Shown here one piece after another: positions 1 through 12,472 of a stretch of 64,000 nucleotides of DNA. The notes under the pieces were generated by a model that saw only the letters and a list, made by a program, of their open reading frames with translations, was not told the origin of the DNA and did not search any database. Every line of letters starts with the position of its first letter. The stretch's first letter is position 1. The stretch comes from Amblyornis subalaris. Lineage: Eukaryota; Chordata; Aves; Passeriformes; Ptilonorhynchidae. Location: NCBI GenBank assembly GCA_018881555.1, contig JACAXG010000132.1, positions 1,127,676 to 1,191,675 on the forward strand. The letters run 5' to 3'. Both the position numbers and the translations under genes were made by a program.

Positions 1-340
1 GGGGCCCAGGGGTTATTTGAGGTCACAGGCCAGTGGTCAGGGGTTACTTGGGGTCATTGGCCAGTGCCCAGGGGTTACTTGAGGTCATGGGGCAGTGTCC
101 AGTGGTTATTTGAGGTCACGGGCCAGTGTCCAGGGGTTACTTCAGGTCACGGGCCAGTGCCCAGGGGTTATTTGAGGTCATGGTCTGGGGCCCAGGGGTT
201 ATTTGAGGTCACGGGCCAGTGCTCAGGGGTTACTTGAGGTCACAGCCCCCTCCAGGCCAGTGCTCAGGGGTTACTTGAGGTCATGGGCTCCTCCAGGCCG
301 GTGCTCTGAGGTTACTTGAGGCACGGGCTCCTCAGGTTGT
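1..340. repeat. GC-rich minisatellite, 31-bp unit, about 10 copies, truncated by the window edge
   Basis: Direct reading shows about ten tandem copies starting at 7, 38, 69, 100, 131, 162, 193, 224, 265 and 306. The first seven are 31 bp long, with the core CAGGGGTTAYTTGAGGTCA followed by a variable CGGGCCAGTGCC-type tail. Copies 8 and 9 are 41 bp because a CCTCC-containing segment is added in the tail. The last copy is degenerate and has lost one base of the AGGTCA block. The array is in progress at base 1, so its full length is unknown. It is much richer in G+C than the AT-rich DNA that follows. Inference: a variable-number tandem repeat; no coding role is visible. Confidence 0.95.
7..290 (+). 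promoter_or_regulatory. Repeated DR4-like nuclear receptor half-site pairs within the minisatellite
   Basis: Nine of the ten repeat units keep a GGTTA-type half-site, a 4-base spacer and AGGTCA or GGGTCA, in the pattern GGGTTAYTTGAGGTCA. Two direct half-sites separated by four bases is the DR4 arrangement bound by RXR heterodimers such as LXR/RXR, TR/RXR and PXR or CAR/RXR. The GGGTTACT...GGTCA pattern is close to LXR response elements I recall from the SREBF1 and ABCA1 promoters. Sequence resemblance is visible; binding is inference, because a minisatellite can multiply any motif by chance. Confidence 0.3.
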
Positions 341-3263
341 GAGTGATAAATATTTTTCAAACATGTAGTATATGCAGAAAATAACCCAAGAGATAAATAG
401 AACCCAATATCTATATATTTGATTTATCAACAACAACCATACCAAACAACCTCACAATTTTCCAGTTCAGCTTGTGATTACTGAATACTTATGCTCAGTA
501 CACTACTTAAAAAACTTCACTAATCACTTAAATGAACCAAACAGCCCTGTTCTGAAATTGGGTTTTTGAAAGCAAAATAAAATCTGGGGCTTCAAATAGA
601 GAAGACACTTGCATGTACCTGAATCTTTAATCAGAAACAGTCTTCTTTCCCATTGCAGTGGCTGAATCTCATTGAATTTAACTTTGAAATACTTGCTCAC
701 GGAAGTATATGCATGTATTTTTAAACTACTGTTGTTGATAGTTTGATCTATGAGTTTAATATTGAATATATTTCAACATTTGCATACCAGGTCAAATAGC
801 CAGATATTTGCATTTAAATGGATTATCAGCATATATTTCTTGTTCTTGTTGCTCCCTGTGCTGTTCATGCAGCTGTTTGATATGAAGACTTCTACTGATG
901 CAGACAGGATTTTAGTAATCAGGGCAGGAGACAGGTTAATATACTTTAAATTAGATATAATGCTGTTCCCATATATGCTATCACACTGATATCAAATCCT
1001 TATATGGAGCATAATTTCCCAGCCCATTCAACTGGACTCACACCAAAAGGAGGCTTGAGGGATGGGCTGAAGCTGCAGCCTGGTATAACAGAGAGGCACC
1101 AAATAACAAGAGAGGCTGAGATACTGGGGTATTGTGCTCCCCTGCAGTCAACTCCAATCCAGCAGCGCTCCTGCCTTTGAACCTGGGCAACTGTCTGGTG
1201 CCTCTGTGCAGCCAGAACACACAACTGCTTTGCAGAGATGCGGAGGATTCCTTGTTGAACATTATATGTTTTGGCTGGGTCTTTACAGGAGCTCGGCAGC
1301 AAAGGTTGAGATGGGGCTTGTGGAAGCCAAAGCAGAACTGCTCAATTTTTATCCAGCCTGCTAGAAGCATCACACACTGTCCTTGGCACAAATCCACACA
1401 ATAGTCTGTCAATCCAATGTTTTTAATTCCGTCGCAGAGAGAAGATTTATGTTAGAAGTTGGCAGGCAAAAAAACCAACCCTAACTTGCTTTTACTTATG
1501 GGTTAGGTCTGTAATAAATCACCTAGAGAGGCTGAGGGCTCCCCACAGCTAAAGCTCCAGAGCAGCAGGGCAGAGAAAGAGCTGCCTGAAACAGGAGCGA
1601 TGGAAAGGGGAGTTCACAAGCAGGCTGTGCTGTGCAGCAGGGACTCAAGCCTACAGTAGTTCTCAGGGCTCTGTCCAGCCTTCTTTTCTAATATTTAATG
1701 AAATCTGATTGAAAACTCATAAATGTTTTGCTGGTTGCTTGTTACAAACAGACGTGGCTCCATCACACAGCTCTTTAATGGGAACACGCACCACGGGAGG
1801 AGATTACACCCAGAGGAGCTCAGGGAGGCTACAGCCAGCTCCCCTCCCTCAGCCATAACCACCACCTCGGCTCCCTAGCTGGCCAAGAGCTGTTCCTTGG
1901 CTGNCCTGTGCCCTTGCCTTGGCTCCTGGCAGCAAAGAGCCAGCCAACAATTTGGCAAGTCCTTCCCAATGTCTGACTGTTCTTGTCCCACTGGTACAAC
2001 CAGAGGGAAGAGGAACGACAGACACATAAACACAACAGCAACAAAAAAAATTGGCATGTGAGTTATCTCAGAGTCATATTCACATCTCCAGCTGAGTGAA
2101 ACTCAGTGGGAAATCTCTTGGCTGGCACTTTGAAATCTGCAAGTTTACTTTGAAGCAGCAAAGTTGTCCAAATCTTTATACTATCCACATTTAAAAAATC
2201 GCCACCTGAGGGATTTATGGCAGTGTGCACGGGCAATTACATTGCTCTATTTGTTACTGTGGAAACACGTTTTGTCACTGACGAAATCTATGAGGAATAT
2301 ATTGAATGAAGCTCTGAAAAGCAATATTTTAAAATTAAAACCAAGCACTGGATTTAGCAACATCAGAAAGCTTTAGCCCCAAGGAACTCATGAAACACCA
2401 GGGAGCCAGCAGGAAAGTGCCACTAAGTCTTGATGGGATTGATTTTGTAGGACTGGCTCTGTGTCATAGAATGGAAAAATAAAAGTGGAGTCAACTAATC
2501 AAACTGGTGCTCTCACAGCTGGAGAGCTTTGCCCCTAAATGGGTGCAACAATGAGTCAGAACACAATGGTAAGAACTCCTGCTCTCTTGAACTGTGAATA
2601 TTTTACAAGCAATAGCCCTATGACAAGAAACCGTCAAGACTACAGTCCTTTAAGTACTTTTTTTAAGTTTTAAGCTCTTCATTGGCCCTTAGTCTTGAGA
2701 AACTATTGAACTTTCAAAATGTTTGTAAGAAGACATAGAGGCAGATCTACAAACACAGGATGGAGTCTCCTCACATACCTAAATCAAGGAAAAAACCCAT
2801 GCACTTTGGCAAACCGTGCACATGTCACCAGACAGCTTCCAACCTTCCACAGACAAAACTGGAAGAAAGGGAGAAATCTGGTTAACACCTCCCCTAAATG
2901 ATGGCTTTTTGTTTTTTATATTGAAGGTGGTTTGGAAATGGAAATCCCACCAATTAGTTAAGAAATCCAAATGCATTGAAATCATTTGAGATGGAAAGAC
3001 AAACAGAAAATCCAAATATCCTCTGTTGCTCAGGAAGACCCAGCCTTCATTTCCTGAGGGACTTCACAGCAAATAAAAAAATGAAAAGAAAAAGGAATTA
3101 AAAGAAAATTTCTTGTTAAATAAGAAGGGAAGTATCCCTGTTAGGGATTTTTCTGGACTCTGGGAGGAACACTAACTTCTTTCTTACTGACCACATACCA
3201 GGCTTTAGGGACTTAGATTATGTAAAATTAAAATACGATATTTTGGAATTTATCCAGTCCTTT
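341..3263. other. Non-genic AT-rich DNA with a mildly GC-richer patch near 1.0-2.0 kb
   Basis: No gene or transposon was recognised. Overlapping open frames on both strands at 1000-1412 (up to 124 codons) and 1829-2057 lie in locally GC-richer sequence where stop codons are rarer. Their translations show no domain and the two strands are open simultaneously, which argues against real coding. A-rich stretches occur near 3066-3120. Confidence 0.7.
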
Positions 3264-3366
3264 CAAGCATTTTACAGTGGTGTGTTATAACCCTCAGTGA
3301 AGTTATTCTTAATTTACCATGATATCTGTGGGAGGAGGATTGAGGCTTGCAGAAAGCCAAGGTACT
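3264..3366 (-). repeat. Probable MIR SINE relic, 3' part
   Basis: Read on the minus strand, this segment follows the order of the MIR 3' half: an ACCTTGG-like block, GCCTCAAT, a CACAGATATCATGG block corresponding to the MIR CATCTGTAAAATGGG stretch, an AATAA-rich part, GAGGGTTATAAC matching AGGGTTGTTGTG, and finally TGTAAAATGCTT matching TGTAAAGCGCTT. The correspondence is colinear over about 100 bases with many substitutions, as expected for an ancient amniote SINE. The assignment was made by eye from memory of the consensus. Confidence 0.5.
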
Positions 3367-6300
3367 CGACTCTAGATGTGATCTATGCAAAAGCAACAGT
3401 GACAAAAGCTGAGATGTGTGCATAAAAGTGCCAGGTACTGTGAGTTTATTTCTTACCAGATCAGATATTCACTGTCAAAAGTTCAAAAACTGACAATAAA
3501 CTAAACTGTTGCATCTTTAAACTTATTTATAACTTACAGAGGGAGCATAGTGTCTTGGTTCTGTCTCTTCCATAAAGTTTACAGCCGGCAGGAGATAATA
3601 AAATCTAGGCTGAGCTCATATTGCCGAGAGAAAAATCAAGGCCTGTATGTGTTGGTGGCTGTCAGGTGAGATATTTTATACCTCATTAGTGTCGCAGCAG
3701 TTATTGCTTTTCCTTCCTTTATGAGTAGATCATGTGATGCCATGCCTCTTGCTCGCACTCCTCACCAATTTGTCACAGCAAGCCTGGCTGCAACAGAAAT
3801 AAGGGATTTCTTGTAAGACTCCTTTTCACTTCAGTGCTTGCTTCTGATGAGCCATGCTACCCAAACAAGTCGAGATGTGTGCACAGCTTTCACCCTGGGA
3901 TGCAGGTGTTGGAAACCGTCCTGGTATTCCCCTCCCCTCGGACCTCCTCACTGCTGCGGAGATGTTTCTTTAGGAGCTGTCCGTGCAGCACTGGTGAATG
4001 TGCTCCCTCACCAGCACGGCATGGCAGGGCTCTAGCTGACCTCTTCTAGAGGGCTCCTGAAGTTCCAAAGCANTGCACCTCATCCCTGGGAAAAGCTATG
4101 GTTTTCAGAGCAGACAAAGCCCTGCTGAGCAGTATTTTCACTTAAACCACTAAAGATTATTCAGAATAGTGGGTCAGTGTCTCCCCAGCAGAGAATGCTC
4201 TCCTGGCACAAGTTGGCCACGTGTTCCTCCCTCAGATCTGAGCTTGAATGGTCTTTACATAGGTTTTGGCCGGACAAAAGTCATGTTCCTGGGGTTTTTT
4301 TGTGCCGAGATAATTCAAACCGTGTCCAATCTGCGGGGAAGATGCACCCGTGTTCTCATATAGTTCAGGGAGGAGACACAAGGGAGAAGTGATGTAGATT
4401 AATTTGATCAACAGACAAAGAAAAATGGAGTAAGATTCTGCAGATAAAGATTTGGGAAAAAAACCGCATAACTATACCTAGTCCCTGTTTCCACAATTGC
4501 TAATATATAATAATTACTCATTATTTAAATCCGTTCTGAGCACTCCTAAGGCAAATAGAGATCACTAAAGTAATTTTTGGGAAATCGACTACTGCTTTCA
4601 CTCTGTGCTGCTGCTCACAGGAAAATCTATTCAGTTAAAGAACCACAGCTAAATATTGTTTTCCTTTTTTAAAAAGCACCCTGTTATTATTACACCGTGT
4701 TTTGGGTGGAGGGCAAGAAGTTGTGTAAGTTTTAATTAATCCACTGAACCATCAACTTATATTCCACTGCAAATACTGACATCTGCCACCAGTCCATGCA
4801 TCGATAATTAATGTCTGCTACAAGTTTGCTTCCCCAACATTATCTGATTAGGTAATTAGCCTATGGAACAATACCCAACACAATGCATTGTTGTTCTGTT
4901 AAGTGTGATCTGCTTGAAAGCACAAAATAATGCCTTAATACTGCTCCCTTTCTGTGACTCATACCCGAACCAACAGCCGTACAGAAAATGACAAAGCAAC
5001 TCAGAAAGGAAGGGGGGAAACAGCAACAAGCCCAAAACCACATGAAAAGCATGTCAATAAAATTAAGCCTTAGTACTGTTTATTTCAGAGTAGCTTGAGA
5101 GGAAATATAAATATAAGCAAGACAATCCACAATTGCTGCTCTCCAGAGAAGGTATGAATCAACATCAAAGATGATCTGTGTATGATAAAGGCCCCTTCAG
5201 AAGAAGAATGATGAAACAGACTTTGTCATCAAAACTCAGGGGTTTAATAAATCAATGGAAGGTGGAATCAGGAAGAGAGAGAACAAGGCAGAGTGTCAAC
5301 TTTATTCACTAGTGTAAAATGTCGCTGTTTCCAAGACTACATCTGAATTAAGCTTGTGAGGAAAGCAAGTGATGAAGATGCAGGAGAGAACTGAAGCCAA
5401 CATATCAGCACTGTCAGATCCTGTGGCTGTAGTGCAAAGCCTATCAATATTTGGCAGAGTGAAGTGTTTTTTACTTTATCCAGCTCTTGGCCTCAGGTGA
5501 CTACAAAAAGAATTCTGCTTTTATTTTGCATGAGATCAGTAGCTTAGCCTGGGGCAGAGAAAAAGTTAGCAAAGTCAGCCCTAAGTGCACAGAAACCACA
5601 ACAAGCATATAAAAAGTCCAAATTTAGGAACCTGGAGACCTCACACATTATCACTGCTATTTCAAAACATCGAGGTCAGGATTTGTTTTACCAAATTTGC
5701 ATGCCAACATAGCAAGTACCTACATTTCAGCTGATTCTCTCCACTCCTTTAATAGTCAAGAGAATCCTGCTCTTCACGTTGGCAACACAAATGTTTTCCA
5801 CCAAGTTTATCTAGAATAGTTTGCAAAATCATTGCCAGTTCAATGGCCCAGACTGAAGACCATCATCTCAACTTCTGGTTTACTGTGAAGCCTTTTCATT
5901 CCAATTTTGCTCCTGTTTTTAGATTAATAACCATGTCAGTGCAAACACTCTTCACGATATTACACAGCACACACATATTGAAAAACTCCACCCTACTTTT
6001 ATGGTCATTAATGATAGCTGCTATTTGATATCTGACAATCTCCCCTTGTTGTGATGAAACTGCTTGTCAAAACACCTGCTTCATATTTGAGCACTGGGAA
6101 GTACTCACAGCACCTCACTTCAGCAATCTAATTTAAGTAAAGATTTAGGGTGAAGCCACTATACAATCTATGAAGGGTTACAGGCACCTAACTCAGAGGT
6201 TTGAACAAGCAAAAGATGAGCCTTCATATTTGGAGATATAAGATAGAGACACTAGAAAGAAAATGTGAGTGTCCTAAGTGTCAAACTCTAGCATTATAAA

Positions 6301-9300
6301 ATAGAAAAGGCTTGATGCAGGATGGTAGATTTCAGTCATCAGAAAATATGATTGTTAATTTGAAATAGAAAATAAGATTTCAGTTACATTCTACTCCCAC
6401 AATATGATTTCAGTAGTAGAATACAACCTTTCAACAGCCTCTTTTTTATATACATCCCAGAAGAGATTTTTCCAAAGTAAAAAATTCATGACAATGTACC
6501 TTTTTANGAACACTTCTACCAATAAGTGTGAAAAACAAAGGGTTTTTTTGATGCACTTTTGTCTAATGAAAAAGCAGCACTTTTTGATAGAAAGTTTGTA
6601 ACTAGCTCTGCTAAAATCAGGGCTCTTTTATGCAGGTTATACTCCTTTCTTTTCTCTTTCACTTTTATGCTTGAGACAGCACAGAAATGTGATTTTCAAG
6701 TAGAAAAAACATTGCTCTTTTGCTGATCCTGTGTAGAATTTGTGATTACTCACAAATTTTACATTTCTCCAAGTATCAACATTTCTCTAGGGTTGGGAGG
6801 GGATACATGACACATAAAAATCTACTTTTTGCCCCATGATTATAATTTGTCAATTTTTCTTTAAACTTTAAATATTGTTTTATTTGTCTTGCAATAGAAA
6901 CGACTAAACTGAAATTACAATTCCGTGCCTCTTCTTATGTCTAATATTTCCCTGTTATCAATCTCACTTGGACCCTTGAAAGCACTTGNGGCTGTCTCCT
7001 TTGACTAGACATAGAAACACACGTAGAATTCAGGGTGTCTGAATAGAGATCATACGGAGATAGCAGGTTTACTATTATTATTACCATTACTGACATTCTT
7101 ACCATAGTGCCTAAGGCTGCACCCGGGACCAGGGTTCTTGGCATTGGATAAAGAAATAGAAATAATCCATACAAACCTTACAATTTAAAGAAGAATAGGA
7201 TTCCTATGTAAATAAGGTCCGAGATTACTTTGGTGATATCACTACGGGTATTTTAGTCAGAAACCATCAGCATTTTTTTGGTAAGAAAGGTTGCAAAGTA
7301 GGGCAAGACGACTACAAACAGAGCAGCTTGCTCTGTACCTACTCCCTTGTAATTAAGATGTTGAGTTGGTGGGAGGGAAAAACATAANACTTGAGAGTTT
7401 TTATTAATTATTTTTCAGCTCCAGTGCACAAGNTTAAATGTAGCCTTAGGCAGCTTTCGGTGATGTGACTCACATCTCCACAATGTCAGAGCTTGCAGTG
7501 ACACTGAAGGGCTCATATTTTGCAGAGAATAAACCACCCTCTGGTGTATTAATTAAGCATGTCCTGCAGNGAAGCAAGGCAAAACTCTAAGAAGTTTTAC
7601 ACAGTGACTTTCATACCTATAAAACGTGTCTTGACAACTGCTGAGCGTGAAATCTCTCATTAATCCACAGAATGTGGACAGCATGGATAAGGAATGTGTT
7701 TCCCCATGGCAACTGTGTCCACAGTGGGCTCAGTCCTNATGTTGAGTCAGCACAGGCCTCCTCTCCAGGAAGATGACCAGCAGATGACCTGCTTATTTCC
7801 AATCACAGCATTCTTTTCTATGTTTTCTTATGAATTCAAATGTGAGTTGAAGACATTAGTAAATATTCCAATGGAGATGTTTATAGAAATAAAGGATTAC
7901 CACTATACCTTTTTCAAATTGTGGCTAATATTTTACCATATTTTCTAACTACATATGATATTTTTATTTATTTTTTGCACAGCTCCCGCCAGGAAAACAA
8001 ACCCAACACCCCACAAATCTCAATCTAACCCGGCTATCCCAGGTGCTGCATGACCTCAATCCATGTGCATGGTCTACCATGGATCCTTGTGCCCACCTGG
8101 AGAGCAGGATATAGGGTGTCAGAGAGGATTCAATCCATCCAGGTGAACTGTATAATGAAAAATAAACCCTCTCCAACTGCACAAAACCAGCAATAATGAA
8201 AAAAACCCCACCTGCTACCATGTTTCCCATGACTGTCTTCCACAAGCTAAAAATCAGAGTACCACAGTGAATAGAGAGATCTAGAAAGTGTGTGTTTGCA
8301 AAGACTTATTTTTTTATATTTTATTTATTTGCTAAAAAATGAAATTCCTTTCAGAAGCAATATCATTTTGGCAATTTTAAAAGAGAATCCCAGAAAGAAC
8401 ATATAAAAGAGTTTATGCTGTCCCAGTAATCTTCCTTTCTTTTATAGTTCTGCAAGGACCATTTCTGATACTTTTTCTATTTTCCATAATTTTTGGTACT
8501 AAATTACAAAGTTTCCTTACTCTTCCTCAGAGTGTAAAATTTCAATTTAATCAGGCAAAACCAGGGAAGGGATTTGGGGAGATTGCTGCTGGCATGGGCA
8601 GCCAAATGCAGTTTTGCCACGCTTCTGCAAGCATTTCAATATTTATTTAGGTGACCCAAGCTGACTTGCTTCAACCACCTATTATTGAAACTGAACAAAA
8701 CGAGAGCAACATTTTTCCATCTACATTCCCAAATGCAAGTTGCCTAAAATATAAGATCTTCTTCCTCACACACTTGTTTCATACCTAACTCCCTGATCAC
8801 CAGCATGTTTGACACGAACCCTTGGGAGAAGTGTGTAGTGTGGTCTCAGCTCAGCATTTTGTTCGGATCCTGGGNTGGCTGCAGTTTTGATCTTTCACAT
8901 TCTTCACAGCAGCTCTATCAAGTGGCTGGAGATCTGCATGTGTTACTGCAATCCATGGCAAAGCCACCCACAGGTACCATACAAGTCCCATTACCCTTAG
9001 ATCTGCTTCTCATCACCTTTAGTTGCTTGGGACCACTGCAAAAACTTTCTGAGATGTTCCTGGAGCAAAGTCAGAGTGGAGTAGAAATTGCAGAAGTACA
9101 NGAAAAGAAGGTATTAGGAGAAGCAAACAGAAGGTTAGATATGAGAAAAAAGATAGATTAGTTGACTTTCGGTAGTTAAGAGATTTGCTAAAGTTTATAG
9201 ACCACAAGTTTTTTTCCCTAAAGTGAAAGTTTTTTAGAGTAAATTAGTTTGGGATGCTTGCTAGCCTTCACACTAAAGCTTGTTTTCCATAACTAATGTT

Positions 9301-10106
9301 TACTTAGCAAAANACCAGGATAAACAAAGCTAAGGTTCTAAATAAAGAAAGTAGTTGCCATATCTCCAAGCTATGCACGGAGCCACATCTCAGGGGGTTC
9401 TTCTTAGGGTGAAATTTCTAACGTTCCCCTGTGAAGTACAGCAGGTATCTGGTACTGCATCACCCTTGTGGTCTGAGAAAAGCCAACCTTTCCTGTTTCC
9501 TTGCATGTCCCCTTAGGTTCTGACTCACCTGGAGCACAGGGATTTGCTTCCAATCCCACTCCTAACATAGAGGTTTTTGAAGATGTTGGGGAAAGTTACT
9601 GCGTTCCTTCATAACCTCCTTTTTCTGCCTTGTTTTCAAATTTGCTGTGCACTTCCTCCTCCAGCCTTGGCTCCTGAAAGGATCCAATAAATAATAACTA
9701 ACCTGCAGTTCAAACAAAAGAATTTTACAGAATGATTTAGGTAGAGAAAAGATTGGAATTTCAGAGCCCTGAGAAATCGGGGCATTGTTCTGAAAAATAG
9801 AAGTAGGAAAATTCTCCNCACATGGTAATTATCATTGCTTCATTAAAGAGTCAAAGAAACCATGACAATTTTTACCCATTGGAGATGTGATTTCTCTAAC
9901 ACTGAGAAGCACAACTTCCCCTTTAGTCCTGCATTAGTTTTTTTAAAGTATCTTAAATGGAATTGTCTCTCCTTATGGGCTATTTTCAAATAATCTAGTT
10001 CCTGCAAATATTCTTTATTTTCATGAAAGACATGGGACAAAGCAAAGCTCTGTGTAGTCACAAGCAGATTGCCTCTGGTTTNTAAGTTAGATGATTGACT
10101 CTGAAC
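3367..10106. other. Non-genic AT-rich DNA
   Basis: No gene was recognised. The longest open frame here (8805-9161, plus, 118 codons including ambiguous bases) has no recognisable domain and overlaps an open minus-strand frame (9019-9207). A small GC-richer patch at about 3.9-4.1 kb is open in two frames and has no domain. A motif of the type AGGCACCTAACTC at about 6180-6200 resembles a common ancient sauropsid repeat but is too short to assign. Confidence 0.7.
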
Positions 10107-10259
10107 CAGCAGTTTTCAGTCTTTCCTGACTTGTAAAGTCCTAAAATTTTCCAACAGAGATGCACTCCCAGCCCCCTGAGAGCAAATTTACTCTACTAAC
10201 AGTAGACTTTTCTCAGCTGTGTTGTGTGGATTCCTTTGCCCACAAGTTGAAAACTACTG
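10107..10259. mobile_element. Likely hAT-type (Charlie-like) non-autonomous DNA transposon relic
   Basis: The left end reads CAGCAGTTTTCAG and the right end reads TTGAAAACTACTG, whose reverse complement is CAGTAGTTTTCAA. The two 13-base ends match at 11 positions, and both fit the CAGNRGTTTTCAA terminal inverted repeat typical of hAT/Charlie elements. The 153-bp interior holds no open frame, as in MITE-like derivatives. The 8-base flanks (10099-10106 and 10260-10267) agree at 5 of 8 positions, compatible with a decayed 8-bp target duplication. No transposase is present, so mobilisation would have been in trans. Confidence 0.5.
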
Positions 10260-11540
10260 CTGTGTGCTGTCTGGCATTCTGCAGCATAAACACATCTCTG
10301 TTCNGAGAAATATATCTCCCAGTTTTGGGTCTTTGAAAAATACATCTGGACCTATCTGCTGAAATATGAATTAATTGTGTTTTCAAGCCTCAGAGTCTGA
10401 TTATGGCAGCATAAGCAAGTGGAGACAGCAGATCTGCATGGGTGTGAAACCAGATATAAATTAATCCCTTTGTTCGCACAGCCCTCACTGTCAAATCTAT
10501 TTTCAGTGCAGTCAGAAGTTAGGCTACATTAGTAACTTCAGACCATGACATTGTTCCACNCCCACTGATCAAATACTGAATCCATTTAGCAAATTTTTTG
10601 TTTAACAGGAAACACAAACACAAAGTTGGATTTTCTCAACAATTACACCTTTAGACGTCATTGACTTGTTAGCTTTCTTTTTTTAATATTGTGTATTACT
10701 TTCTCCACTTCTGTTCTTGCAACTGTATATACATCTATTTTTTTTTTTCAAATNGATACCATTTTCTCATCCACTACAGGATTCAGCTCATTTTTGAAAA
10801 GCATCGCCTCTGCTATGTAGGATTCTCACCAAAGGGAGAAACAAAACACCACTTTTTTGTTCTCTCACTTATGGCCCCCATCCAACAAAGCACTTAGCCA
10901 TATGCCTGCTTTTCCCCCTAGACTGGGGGGCTGGCTTCTGGATAGCACAAATCTATGCCCCAGGAAAGGTATGTTATCCACTGCCACTTAGAGTCAATCA
11001 AAGAAAAATGCTTAAACAGCTGATTTAGACAACTGGAATGTGACACTTATCCTATGGAAATCCAGAANCTAATGGGCTCAGGGACCCTGTTCCTAATGGA
11101 GGTACAGCAGAACCGCCTCAAAGCACATGGCACCACAGAAAATTGCCTCATGTATGGCACTGCTTATGTTCCCTGGTTATNGCATTTTTGAAATTGAATC
11201 ATTCGATGAAAACCACTGGACCATAAACTGGTGCCTTCAACATGTAGTTTCTTATGCTCACAGTATGACCTGCTCGTGTGCCCCATTAAAAGGGTAAACA
11301 TGACAAGATAATGGATTCATTTTGGCAGCGACAATACACTTTGATTTTTTATTATTTCTACTTTGCCAGCTCGCATTGAAAAGTCCAAGAGCTCTCTTCA
11401 GTTGCTAATCTATGAATGGCTAATGGCTAGGCCCTCGTGTTCTGGGATTAATGTTATAAAATGACAAGAGAAATTGCTCACTAGACAAGCAAGCATTGTT
11501 CATAAATTTTCAGGGTTTTTTTTTTCAAAATTTAGCTTTC

Positions 11541-11600
11541 CTCTCTAAATATGCTTTCAAATGCTAAATATGCTTTTAAATATGCTCTCTAAAATGCTNT
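11541..11600. repeat. Imperfect AT-rich tandem repeat
   Basis: CTCTCTAAATATGCTTT-like and AAATGCTAAATATGC-like words recur four to five times in 60 bases, with variable spacing. It is a low-complexity slippage product; no function is visible. Confidence 0.6.
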
Positions 11601-12472
11601 TCTGCTTTGATTTTCAGATTATCTCAACGTAAATCTGAAACTAGCTAATTTTGAACACCCTAGAAGCTGGAGGGCTGAATTTATACTGAAGTCTAGCCTA
11701 ATCCTTGTCAGTAGCCCAAATCCATTTTCTAGGTGAGCTAAAAGCACTTTTCTTCTATCTTGACAATTTAAATGCATCACTAAGCAATCATCCTTCTAAT
11801 CCACTTGCACAGATTTGTGTTTACTGCCTGTGTTCATGTGTCTAAAGAATGAAATATGGAACCAACAAAATGCTGAGGATCTACCTGGCAGTCTCCTGGC
11901 CCCTGAAATTAAAGGCTATATTTTCTTTTTGAGGTATAAACTCTCTTCTGCACTCCGTCAAAGGAAATAAAAGATAGAACCAGGGAAGGGAGAAAGCACC
12001 TTTTAAGGCTCCTGAAGCTTTTAATTGAATCAGTGATTCAGGAAATCTCATTCTCCCTTCTGCTTGCTCTGAAATGGAGAGACAATGAGCAGATTTCTGT
12101 CAGTTGAGCAGATGCTCAGAGCATGCAGACATTTTTGTGTCTAATGATAGCTTTGACNTTACGATGACTTTTATGGGATCCACTGCTTGGAGTATCACTA
12201 AAGGATTCATTAAATGCCTTTCCTGTAACAATTTTAAGACNTTCATTTAAATATGAGAAACTTGCATAAAATTAGGCTTGTAATGCTACTTCACTTTCCT
12301 TTTCACAGGATTGCAATGGCAGTAAGGTTTTAATTGCTCGAATTACAGTATCTTTCAGATGTCAAAATTATTTGCATTAATTGCCAGTGGAGACAAAGCA
12401 ATAAAGCTTCTGCACTGACACATTGCACACCCAATTAGGATTAATGTTATGGTTAGACTTCATGTCTTTCTG

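Noticed and set aside
1..340. Regular repeats considered as a CRISPR array
   Set aside because: The units are contiguous with no unique spacers, and the window is a vertebrate-type genome.
2461..2490. TCATAGAATGG resembling the reverse-strand start of a CR1 3' end
   Set aside because: Only about 11 bases match, and the following sequence lacks the GGTTGGAAGGGACC block expected of a minus-strand CR1.
5160..5250. GATGATCTG and AATGATGAA as possible C/D snoRNA boxes
   Set aside because: No matching D box with terminal stem at the right spacing.
7103..7203. Minus-strand exon candidate ending ATG/GTAAGA
   Set aside because: The frame is interrupted by an in-frame TAA shortly upstream and the acceptor is weak. 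The apparent hydrophobic start relies on a TTG codon.
8805..9161. 118-codon plus-strand frame
   Set aside because: Contains two ambiguous codons, no domain, and overlaps an opposite-strand frame.
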